Of a stretch of DNA of 39,626 nt, positions 8,539 to 15,492 are shown piece after piece. Position 1 is the first letter of the stretch; each line of letters starts with the position of its first letter. Both the position numbers and the translations under genes were made by a program. Under the pieces are notes generated by a model that had not been told where the DNA came from, ran no database searches, and worked only from the letters and a program-made list of their open reading frames with translations. The stretch is from contig SKSE01000057.1 in the NCBI GenBank assembly GCA_007118135.1, positions 1 to 39,626 of the forward strand. Reading direction: 5' to 3'. Source of the DNA: Bacteroidales bacterium (GTDB lineage Bacteria > Bacteroidota > Bacteroidia > Bacteroidales > UBA7960).

Positions 8539-11319
8539 ATGACTAAATTACCTTTCAACATCGAAGATCGTTTGTCAACCGCAATGGGGGAGTTTACCTT
8601 TTTCAGTCTGAAAAAACTTGAAGAACAGGGCATGAAGGTTTCTCATCTTCCTTTCTCCATCCGTATTCTTTTGGAAAATGCTTTGAGAAATTTTGATGGC
8701 TTTGCAATCACGGAAGAAAACCTGCAAACCTTGCTTAATTGGAAGCCTGAACCCACAGATAAAGATATTCCTTTTAAGCCTGCAAGGGTATTGATGCAGG
8801 ATTTTACCGGTGTACCTGCTGTGGTGGATATTGCTTCGCTTCGTGCAGAAATGGCGCGGAAAGGTAAAGATCCATCCAAAATCAATCCATTGGTTCCCGT
8901 TGACCTGGTCATTGACCACTCAGTGCAGGTAGATTATTTTGGTACCCAGTATTCCTATGAAAAAAATGTTGAAAGAGAATATGAACGCAATGGTGAGCGC
9001 TATCAGTTTCTGAAATGGGCTCAAAAAGCATTTGATAACTTTTCAGTTGTACCTCCCGGTATGGGAATCTGCCACCAGGTAAACCTGGAATATCTGGCAA
9101 AGGGTGTTACCATACGTGATGGCGTTGCATTGCCCGATACACTTGTTGGACTCGACAGCCATACTCCTATGGTTAATGGAATCGGTGTAGTAGGCTGGGG
9201 TGTGGGAGGCATTGAAGCAGAAGCAGCCCTGCTTGGACAACCCATTTATTTCATTATGCCCGAAGTAATTGGTCTGAAGCTTACCGGAAAATTACCCCTG
9301 GGTACTACAGCCACAGATATGGTGCTTACCATTACCCAGCTTTTGCGTTCTCATGGTGTAGTTGGAAAATTTGTGGAAGTTTTTGGTGACGGTCTTGACG
9401 GTCTTACAGTTCCCGACCGGGCAACCATCTCCAACATGTCGCCCGAATTTGGCTGCACAATAACTTACTTCCCCATCGATGACCGCACACTCGATTATAT
9501 GCATAGCAGCAATCGTTCTGAAGAGCAGATAAAGCTTGTGGAAGATTACTGCAAAGCCAATATGCTATGGAGAACCGGAAATGAACAAATCACCTATTCT
9601 CACGTGCTTGAATTGGATTTGAGTACTGTTGAACCCACCATTGCCGGCCCCAAAAGGCCACAGGATAAAATCCTGCTTCGCAATGCCAAGAAAACTTTTA
9701 AATCACAACTTGCCGCTGATTTTAAACGTGAATATATTGAACCCGATAAACGTGAAGTTGAGCGCTGGTCAGGTGAAGGTGGAAGCACCGGGCAAATACA
9801 GGCGGGGAAAGATGTTCCGGCTGATATGGAAGTTGAAACTGCTCCTGTTGATGCAGGACTTAGAACCGTTGAATTAAGCGTTAAAAATGAAAGGTTCAGA
9901 TTAAGTGATGGCTCAGTTGTGATTGCTGCTATTACTTCCTGCACCAATACATCCAATCCATCAGTAATGATAGGAGCGGGTATTCTTGCGCGTAAGGCGC
10001 GCAGACTGGGTTTGGATGTAAAACCCTGGGTGAAGACATCCATGGCTCCGGGTTCAAAGGTTGTAACTGATTATCTTACAAAATCCGGTCTGCAGGAAGA
10101 TTTGGAAGCCCTGAAATTTCATACCGTGGGATATGGGTGTACAAGTTGTATCGGAAATTCTGGCCCGCTGCCTCCTCATATTGCACAGGCTGTTGATGAC
10201 AATGAACTGGTGGTTGCTTCCGTTCTGTCGGGCAACCGCAATTTTGAAGCTCGTGTGCATCCGCAGGTGCGCATGAACTTCCTTATGTCGCCCATCCTGG
10301 TTGTTGCTTATGCCATAGCAGGCAGGGTGGATGTAGATTTGATAAACGAACCACTGGCTTATGATCCTAATCTAAATCCTGTTTATTTGAAAGATATATG
10401 GCCCAGCTATGAAGAAATTCAGGATACTATGGGGAAAGTACTATCTCGTAGTGATTTTGAAAAGAATTACAATGAGATTTTTGATGGAAATGAGATATGG
10501 CAAAAAATGGAAGTGCCGGAAGACCAGGTTTATCAATGGGATGATAAATCAACTTACATTAAAGAGGCTCCGTTTTTCAGAGATATAAATGAAAATCCTG
10601 TTGCTCCGGGCGACATTGAAAATGCACAGGCTTTATTGGTTTTGGGCGATAGTATTACTACCGATCATATATCTCCTGCCGGTGCTTTTGCACCACATTC
10701 TCCCGCTGGCGAATATCTCATCAGCAAGGGTGTTGAAGTAAAACATTTTAATTCATTCGGTTCGCGAAGGGGTAATGATGAAGTGATGATAAGAGGTACC
10801 TTTGCCAATGTGCGTATCAAAAATAAGCTTGCACAAAGAGAAGGAGGATTTACTACCCATATTCCCTCAGGTGAACATATGAGTGTATATGAAGCTGCGC
10901 AGATTTACAAAACAGAAAATACACCACTTGTGGTGCTTGCAGGCAAAGAGTACGGTAGCGGAAGCAGTCGTGACTGGGCCGCCAAAGGAACCAACCTGTT
11001 GGGAATCAGAGCAGTTATTGCTGAAAGTTACGAGCGAATTCATCGTAGTAATCTGATTGGCATGGGTGTGCTTCCATTGCAATATAAAGATGGCGACAGC
11101 GCACAAAGCCTGGGTCTTACAGGTAAAGAGAAATTCAATATCACCGGAATATTTGATGGATTGCAACCTTTTAAAACACTTAATGTAGTTGCCGAATCTG
11201 AAGATGGAAAGAAAACTTCATTTGATGTTGTAACCCGTATCGATTCCAATATCGAAGTGAAATACTATGAGCACGGTGGCATTCTGCACTATGTGCTAAG
11301 GGATTTTTTGAATAAATAG
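8539..11319 (+). CDS. acnA: Aconitate hydratase A (AcnA/IRP type)
   Basis: This 926-residue protein isomerises citrate to isocitrate using a 4Fe-4S cluster. Cluster cysteines are seen in SCTNTSNPSVMIGAG and in YGCTSCIGNSGPL. SLRAEMARKGKDPSKINP and PVDLVIDHSVQVD near residues 90-130, LVGLDSHTPMVNG, and the C-terminal swivel domain with GKEYGSGSSRDWAAKG place it in the AcnA/IRP1 group of about 890 residues, not the shorter mitochondrial type. It is slightly longer than usual, with extra length around the linker before the C-terminal domain. It is last in the icd-gltA-acnA cluster and is followed by palindromic repeats instead of a simple terminator. Confidence 0.96.
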   Translation: MTKLPFNIEDRLSTAMGEFTFFSLKKLEEQGMKVSHLPFSIRILLENALRNFDGFAITEENLQTLLNWKPEPTDKDIPFKPARVLMQDFTGVPAVVDIASLRAEMARKGKDPSKINPLVPVDLVIDHSVQVDYFGTQYSYEKNVEREYERNGERYQFLKWAQKAFDNFSVVPPGMGICHQVNLEYLAKGVTIRDGVALPDTLVGLDSHTPMVNGIGVVGWGVGGIEAEAALLGQPIYFIMPEVIGLKLTGKLPLGTTATDMVLTITQLLRSHGVVGKFVEVFGDGLDGLTVPDRATISNMSPEFGCTITYFPIDDRTLDYMHSSNRSEEQIKLVEDYCKANMLWRTGNEQITYSHVLELDLSTVEPTIAGPKRPQDKILLRNAKKTFKSQLAADFKREYIEPDKREVERWSGEGGSTGQIQAGKDVPADMEVETAPVDAGLRTVELSVKNERFRLSDGSVVIAAITSCTNTSNPSVMIGAGILARKARRLGLDVKPWVKTSMAPGSKVVTDYLTKSGLQEDLEALKFHTVGYGCTSCIGNSGPLPPHIAQAVDDNELVVASVLSGNRNFEARVHPQVRMNFLMSPILVVAYAIAGRVDVDLINEPLAYDPNLNPVYLKDIWPSYEEIQDTMGKVLSRSDFEKNYNEIFDGNEIWQKMEVPEDQVYQWDDKSTYIKEAPFFRDINENPVAPGDIENAQALLVLGDSITTDHISPAGAFAPHSPAGEYLISKGVEVKHFNSFGSRRGNDEVMIRGTFANVRIKNKLAQREGGFTTHIPSGEHMSVYEAAQIYKTENTPLVVLAGKEYGSGSSRDWAAKGTNLLGIRAVIAESYERIHRSNLIGMGVLPLQYKDGDSAQSLGLTGKEKFNITGIFDGLQPFKTLNVVAESEDGKKTSFDVVTRIDSNIEVKYYEHGGILHYVLRDFLNK

Positions 11320-11343
11320 AATTTTTGGAGAGACTTCTTTTCT

Positions 11344-11488
11344 GGGGCTAAAGCCCAAAGATTTTATTAGCTTCTTGAGTCCGTCAGCTGAAGCTGACGG
11401 CAATGGATAAGTCCAGTGCTTATATCCATTGCCGTTGGTTTTAACCAACGGAAAGTAAGTTCTCCAAAAATAAATGGGCTTTAGCCCC
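11344..11488. repeat. REP-like composite hairpin, unit A (complete)
   Basis: This is one complete copy of a roughly 145 bp nested palindrome. It opens with GGGGCTAAAGCCC (11344-11356) and continues with the perfect palindrome CCGTCAGCTGAAGCTGACGG (11381-11400). Next come CAATGGATA and its reverse complement TATCCATTG (11401-11409 and 11423-11431), then CCGTTGGTTTTAACCAACGG (11432-11451). It closes with GGGCTTTAGCCCC (11476-11488), the reverse complement of the opening arm. It sits just after acnA. Such elements commonly act as substrates for a Y1/RAYT transposase and can affect mRNA 3' ends. Confidence 0.85.
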
Positions 11489-11519
11489 ATAAGGATAACA
11501 AGAGTAAATCTTTTTGTAT

Positions 11520-11615
11520 GGGGCGACAATAGATAATTGTAGCTTCTCTATCCATTGCCGTTGGTTTTAACCAACGGATAGAAAGTTCTCCAGAAATAAT
11601 AAGGGCTTTAGCCCC
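11520..11615. repeat. REP-like composite hairpin, unit B (internally deleted)
   Basis: Unit B matches the right half of unit A: CAATAGATAATTG-type arm, CCGTTGGTTTTAACCAACGG (11558-11577) and GGGCTTTAGCCCC (11603-11615). The left side is shortened: GGGGC runs straight into GACAATAGATA, so the rest of the first palindrome and most of the CCGTCAG stem are missing. It ends 7 bp before the stop codon of the Y1 transposase. Confidence 0.8.
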
Positions 11616-11622
11616 ATCGATT

Positions 11623-12060
11623 TCACTCCTGTATTAACTTCCAACCATATTTTTTCATAAAAACATCAATTTCTTCAGAAAAAGTGATATGCTTATGTTT
11701 GTCTTCCTGTGAGTGAATATAATTTCTGACTTCAGCAACATGGCTTTCACTAACTCCCACTGCCCAATAATCATCTTGCCAGGCAAACTTCCCTTTGACC
11801 AGTTTGTTTTTATTTATCCAGAATGAAGATTCACCTTTGATAAGCCTTGCTACATCACTAATATTTTGTTTTACTCCTAATGAAACTAAACAGTGAATAT
11901 GGTCATGATAGCCATTAACACAATCCAGCCAAATATCTTTTTCTTTAGCGTTCAGTTTAATGTGTTCAAACACTTTGAACCGCAATTCCTTGGAAGATAA
12001 AAAAGGGGTTCTGTTTTTGGTTGAAAATACATAGTGTACATAAACTCTTACCCAACTCAT
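11623..12060 (-). mobile_element. Y1 (IS200/RAYT-like) transposase gene
   Basis: This 145-residue single-domain protein of the Y1_Tnp family carries out strand cleavage and transfer on single-stranded DNA. The HUH metal motif is seen as HDHIHCLVS (about residues 52-60) and the catalytic tyrosine is most likely in VRNYIHSQEDKH near residue 112. KGESSFWINKNKL and WQDDYWAVGVSESH are typical of the small Bacteroidota members. Length is normal, with no sign of truncation. No TnpB or accessory gene is next to it. It is bracketed on both sides by composite palindromes (units A-B and C-E), the arrangement expected of a REP-associated tyrosine transposase and its substrates. Whether it is still mobile or domesticated cannot be told from one locus. 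Confidence 0.9.
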
Positions 12061-12121
12061 AGCAATGTTGATTTATTTTTAAAAGATTTTTCTTATTAAT
12101 AAAAATAAGCATTTTTTAAAT

Positions 12122-12266
12122 GGGGCTAAAGCCCCTTGAGTGTATAGATTTGCTTATTCCGTCAGTTGAAACTGACGGCAATAGATAATTGCAGCTTCTC
12201 TATCCATTGCCGTTGGTTTTAACCAACGGATAGAAAGTTCTCCAAAAATAAATGGGCTTTAGCCCC
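12122..12266. repeat. REP-like composite hairpin, unit C (complete)
   Basis: This second complete unit, also 145 bp, has GGGGCTAAAGCCCC (12122-12135), CCGTCAGTTGAAACTGACGG (12159-12178), CCGTTGGTTTTAACCAACGG (12210-12229) and GGGCTTTAGCCCC (12254-12266). Compared with unit A, the second stem carries compensating changes (CAGCTGAAGCTG to CAGTTGAAACTG), so pairing is kept. That is direct evidence that the hairpin structure is what is conserved. It lies about 60 bp upstream of the transposase start codon. Confidence 0.85.
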
Positions 12267-12297
12267 ATTAAGATAGCAGGAGTAAATCTTTTTGTAT

Positions 12298-12406
12298 GGG
12301 GCTAAAGCCCAAGACCTTTATAGACTTCCTAAGTCCGTCAGCTAAAGCAGACGGCAATAGATAATTGTAGTGCTTATATCTATTCCCGTTGGCTTTAGCC
12401 AATTGG
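12298..12406. repeat. REP-like composite hairpin, unit D (degenerate)
   Basis: GGGGCTAAAGCCC (12298-12310), CCGTCAGCTAAAGCAGACGG (12335-12354, one pair of stem mismatches) and CCGTTGGCTTTAGCCAATTGG (12386-12406, decayed end). The closing GGGCTTTAGCCCC arm is absent. The link from unit C (AGTAAATCTTTTTGTATGGGG) is nearly identical to the link between units A and B, so A-B and C-D look like copies of one two-unit block. Confidence 0.75.
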
Positions 12407-12411
12407 TAAAA

Positions 12412-12466
12412 TGGCAATAGATAGGCAGTAGTATTAATATCCATTGCCGTTGGTTTTAACCAACGG
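12412..12466. repeat. REP-like hairpin, unit E (partial)
   Basis: GGCAATAGATA followed by ATATCCATTGCC and a perfect CCGTTGGTTTTAACCAACGG (12447-12466). It is a half unit lacking both GGGGCTAAAGCCC arms and the CCGTCAG stem. It ends 14 bp before the stop codon of the convergent metallo-hydrolase gene and could serve as its 3' hairpin. Confidence 0.7.
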
Positions 12467-12480
12467 ATAATGGAGAAATC

Positions 12481-13248
12481 CTAAATCTCAAATTTTAACC
12501 CATCATAGGCGAGTTCTATTCCTGCAGGTAATTCTTTGCTTATTTCTTCATACAGTCCCATCTGGTGACTTATATGGGTAAGATATCCTTTTTCGGGTTT
12601 TAGATATTGAAGGATTTCGATGGCTTCTTCCAGGTTAAAATGAGAGTAATGCTTTTCTTTTCTTAAGGCATTGATAATGATATACCTGGAGCCTTTCATC
12701 TTATCCAGTTCTTCAGGTTGAATGATGCTCGCATCCGTAAGGTAGGAGAAATCACCAATCCGGAAACCGAATACAGGCAACCGAGCATGCATGGCATCAA
12801 TGGATATGATCCGTTCACCATTGATTTCAAAAGGCTTATTGGTGATAGTGTTAAGATTGATTTGCGGTACACCGGGGTATTTTTCTTCTTCAAATGCGTA
12901 GTCAAAATCTTTTTTTATGGATTTTAAAACACTATCTCTTGCAAAAACTTCCATAGGTTTTTTCAGTACCCAGTTAAAAGCACGGACATCATCAAGTCCA
13001 CCAGTATGGTCTTTATGATTATGGGTTATCAACAGTGCATCCAGTTTTCTTACATTTTCCCTAAGCATTTGCTGACGGAAATCAGGACCGGCATCAATAA
13101 CGATTGTGTTTTTCATTGTTTCAACCATAACAGCCGTGCGTAATCGCTGATCACGAAAATCAGTGCTTTTACATACCCTGCAATCGCAGGCAACCACCGG
13201 AACCCCCTGCGATGTGCCTGTGCCAAGTACTGTAATTTTTATTGTCAT
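12481..13248 (-). CDS. PhnP-like MBL-fold metallo-hydrolase
   Basis: This 255-residue metallo-beta-lactamase-fold protein has the zinc motif THNHKDHTGG (about residues 75-84), an early GTGTSQG loop, a Cys pair in CDCRVC, and later metal ligands in MHARLPVFG, LTDAS and the C-terminal LTHISHQMG. The N-terminal layout (GTGTSQGVP...CxCxVC) is that of PhnP-type cyclic phosphodiesterases, which also bind a structural zinc through such cysteines. E. coli PhnP hydrolyses cyclic ribose phosphates in phosphonate breakdown. No phn genes are nearby, so the substrate here is unknown. Proteins of this type are widespread in Bacteroidota as single genes. It is convergent with acnA across the repeat region. 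Confidence 0.85.
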   Translation of the reverse strand: MTIKITVLGTGTSQGVPVVACDCRVCKSTDFRDQRLRTAVMVETMKNTIVIDAGPDFRQQMLRENVRKLDALLITHNHKDHTGGLDDVRAFNWVLKKPMEVFARDSVLKSIKKDFDYAFEEEKYPGVPQINLNTITNKPFEINGERIISIDAMHARLPVFGFRIGDFSYLTDASIIQPEELDKMKGSRYIIINALRKEKHYSHFNLEEAIEILQYLKPEKGYLTHISHQMGLYEEISKELPAGIELAYDGLKFEI

Positions 13249-13374
13249 AGTATTTTTGAAGAATTCTTAAATTAATCAAAGATAACCCTATTCAGGTTGC
13301 ATGTTTTAAATTCAGAAGAAAAATAGCTACTTTAGCAATTCTTGTTTGGGGAATACAACAAATATCTTGATGTT

Positions 13375-13890
13375 ATGATTGAAAATCTGAAAAAAACAGA
13401 TCTGTACAAGCTTAATGAAAGCATATTTAAACTTATTGGTAAGGATTGGATGCTGGTATGTGCCGGTAATAATGAGAAATATAACATGATGACGGCCAGT
13501 TGGGGCACCTGCGGTATTTTATGGAACAAGCCCATTTCTATAGCTTTTATCAGGCCGCAAAGATATACCTATGAGTTTATTGAGAAACATGATTTTTTCA
13601 CCCTGAATTTCTTTGATCCTTCATATAAAAACATTCTCAATCTTCTTGGTACCGAATCGGGTCGCGATATCAATAAAATGGAAGTATACGGAATAGACCC
13701 TGTTTCGTCACCTTCAGGCTCGGTTTACTTTAAACAGGCCCGGATTGTATTGGAGTGCAGGAAGTTGTATTTCGACAACATAAAACCGGAACTATTTCTG
13801 AACAAGGATATTCATAAAATGTACCCCAATAAAGATTATCATCGCTTTTATATTGGGGAAATTTTGAATGCAATAAGCAATTTTGATTAA
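13375..13890 (+). CDS. Flavin reductase-like split-barrel protein
   Basis: The ORF track begins at TTG 13342, but the ATG at 13375 (MIENLKKTDLYKLNESIFKLIG) is preferred, giving 171 residues. The FMN-binding split-barrel fold is suggested by YNMMTASWGTCGILWNKPISIAFIRPQRYTYEFI followed by FFTLNFFD and a later GRDINKME segment, the usual order in the flavin reductase domain. Such proteins reduce free flavin or bind FMN for unknown reductions. It is divergent from the PhnP-like gene and followed after 63 bp by the DUF6913-like gene. The specific substrate cannot be predicted. Confidence 0.8.
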   Translation: MIENLKKTDLYKLNESIFKLIGKDWMLVCAGNNEKYNMMTASWGTCGILWNKPISIAFIRPQRYTYEFIEKHDFFTLNFFDPSYKNILNLLGTESGRDINKMEVYGIDPVSSPSGSVYFKQARIVLECRKLYFDNIKPELFLNKDIHKMYPNKDYHRFYIGEILNAISNFD

Positions 13891-13953
13891 ATTTGATGTA
13901 TCAAGGGGAAATCGTTAAGTTCACAACAAATCAGCCAAAAGCACAATACAAAA

Positions 13954-14508
13954 GTGATAAGGAAAATTAAAGATAGCATCAGGCACTGGTTTTTGGGTAG
14001 GGCTCTCAAAAATCTTAACCGTAAAAAGAAGACGTTTGGTTACAAGAATGCAGTAAATTTTGGAATTTTATATGATGCATCTACCGAAGATAACTTCCGT
14101 CAGATAACAGCCCTTGTGAAAGAGTTGCAAAATGATAAAAAGAAAGTTAAAACGTTGGGTTATGTTAATTTAAAGCATTTACCTGAGTATTGTTTTCCTC
14201 AACTCTCATTTGAGTTTTGTACACCTAAAAGCTTTGCATGGAATCAGAAACCTATGGAAAAAAATGTGAAGGATTTTATTGGTGCACATTACGATGTTCT
14301 TATAGATTTTACACCATCAGAGTTTTTTTATGTGAAATTTCTCAATGCGCTGTCCGATGCGTCTTTTAAAGTAGGCAGATTTCATGAAAGATACATCGAA
14401 CTTTATGATTTGATGATTCAGATCGAAGACATTACATCGCATGAGGAAGCTATTAAACAAACCATTCATTATTTAAAAATGCTAAACAATGATCAGTCAG
14501 ACGAATGA
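13954..14508 (+). CDS. DUF6913-like protein
   Basis: This 184-residue protein starts at GTG 13954; no other plausible start is near. It is a soluble, basic protein with an amphipathic N-terminus (IRKIKDSIRHWFLGRALKNLN), a core with NFGILYDAS, VKTLGYVNL, ALSDASFKVGRF and a C-terminal helical tail. From memory this matches DUF6913, a Bacteroidota family often found next to dapA. Its function is not known to me. Its stop codon lies 20 bp inside dapA, so translational coupling is likely and a role near lysine/cell-wall precursor synthesis is possible but unproven. Confidence 0.75.
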   Translation: MIRKIKDSIRHWFLGRALKNLNRKKKTFGYKNAVNFGILYDASTEDNFRQITALVKELQNDKKKVKTLGYVNLKHLPEYCFPQLSFEFCTPKSFAWNQKPMEKNVKDFIGAHYDVLIDFTPSEFFYVKFLNALSDASFKVGRFHERYIELYDLMIQIEDITSHEEAIKQTIHYLKMLNNDQSDE

Positions 14509-15388
14509 TAAATTCAGGGGCACAGGTGTTGCTATTGTAACTCCTTTTCATAAGGAAGGAAGTATAGATTTCAAATCTTTTGAAATACTTATTGATTATC
14601 AAATCAATGGAGGCGTGGATTACATAGTTTTTATGGGAACCACCGGCGAGTCAGTTACACTGAATAGTGATGAAAAAAATGCAATAATCAATTTCGGACT
14701 GGAGATTGTTGATGGTCGTGTGCCTGTTGTTATTGGTATTGGGGGTAATAATACCAGGCAGGTGGTTACCGATATTAAAAATACTGATTTTACAGGAGTT
14801 TCAGCAATTTTATCGGTTAGTCCTTACTATAACAAACCCCAGCCCCGTGGAATATTTAATCATTATCGCGCAGTAGCATCTGAAAGTCCTGTCCCTGTTA
14901 TTATTTATAATGTACCGGGAAGGACCGGTTCCGATATTGATGCTGAAACCACTCTGCGAATTGCTCATGAAGTTCCCAACGTAATTGCAGTGAAGGAAGC
15001 ATCAGGAAATCTGGCACAGGTATCCAGGATCATTAATGGAAAACCAGAAGATTTTCTTGTAATTTCAGGTGACGATGCTTTAACCCTTCCTTTTATGGCT
15101 ATTGGTGGTGATGGAGTAATTTCAGTTATTGCCAATGCATTTCCTGCTGAGTTCTCTGCTATGGTCAGACATTGCTTACAAAACGACTATGAACATGCCC
15201 GCCAAATTCATTTCAGGCTTTTTGATATCATTGAAGCCATTTATTCCGACGGAAGCCCATCTGGTGTAAAGGCATTACTTGAGATTAGAGGGCTTGCAAA
15301 GAACAATGTGCGGTTGCCCCTGGTTAAGGTCAACAAAGGAGTTTTAAATCAGTTAAACTCATTGGTTGAATCATTTGACCGGCAATAA
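14489..15388 (+). CDS. dapA: 4-hydroxy-tetrahydrodipicolinate synthase
   Basis: This 299-residue protein condenses pyruvate with aspartate semialdehyde in lysine and diaminopimelate synthesis. Catalytic residues fit the family: Schiff-base Lys169 in VIAVKEASG, Tyr140 in IIYNVPGRTG and the threonine pair in MGTTGES (about 50-54). GDDALTLPFMAIGG, the usual late motif, is present. The gene overlaps the DUF6913-like gene by 20 bp and ends about 55 bp before a strong terminator. The function is very secure. Confidence 0.97.
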   Translation: MISQTNDKFRGTGVAIVTPFHKEGSIDFKSFEILIDYQINGGVDYIVFMGTTGESVTLNSDEKNAIINFGLEIVDGRVPVVIGIGGNNTRQVVTDIKNTDFTGVSAILSVSPYYNKPQPRGIFNHYRAVASESPVPVIIYNVPGRTGSDIDAETTLRIAHEVPNVIAVKEASGNLAQVSRIINGKPEDFLVISGDDALTLPFMAIGGDGVISVIANAFPAEFSAMVRHCLQNDYEHARQIHFRLFDIIEAIYSDGSPSGVKALLEIRGLAKNNVRLPLVKVNKGVLNQLNSLVESFDRQ

Positions 15389-15444
15389 ATTCTTCAATGA
15401 AGAATATAATCCTTTTAATAAATTTTCCTGATTGATTCGAAAAC

Positions 15445-15477
15445 GCCCCGATTTATCACGTAAACCGGGGCATTTTT
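15445..15477. terminator. Bidirectional rho-independent terminator between dapA and valS
   Basis: GCCCCG (15445-15450) pairs with CGGGGC (15466-15471), extended by TTTA/TAAA after one mismatch, with loop TCACG. A T-run (ATTTTTA) follows on the plus strand and an A-rich run precedes it for the minus strand. It lies between the ends of two convergent genes, so it can stop transcription from both. Confidence 0.85.
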
Positions 15478-15492
15478 ATAATATTGATATTT

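Noticed and set aside
9600-10043. 147-residue minus-strand ORF
   Set aside because: It is antisense to acnA and low complexity (Ser/Thr/Ala-rich), a shadow of coding sequence.
11296-11529. 77-residue minus-strand ORF after acnA
   Set aside because: It reads through the palindromic repeats of unit A (translation contains LKPIYFW and SASADGLKK from hairpin arms); it is not a gene.
11344-12466. Regularly placed repeats considered as a CRISPR array
   Set aside because: The repeats are large palindromes, spacing is irregular, the sequences between units are themselves repeated, and no cas genes are nearby.
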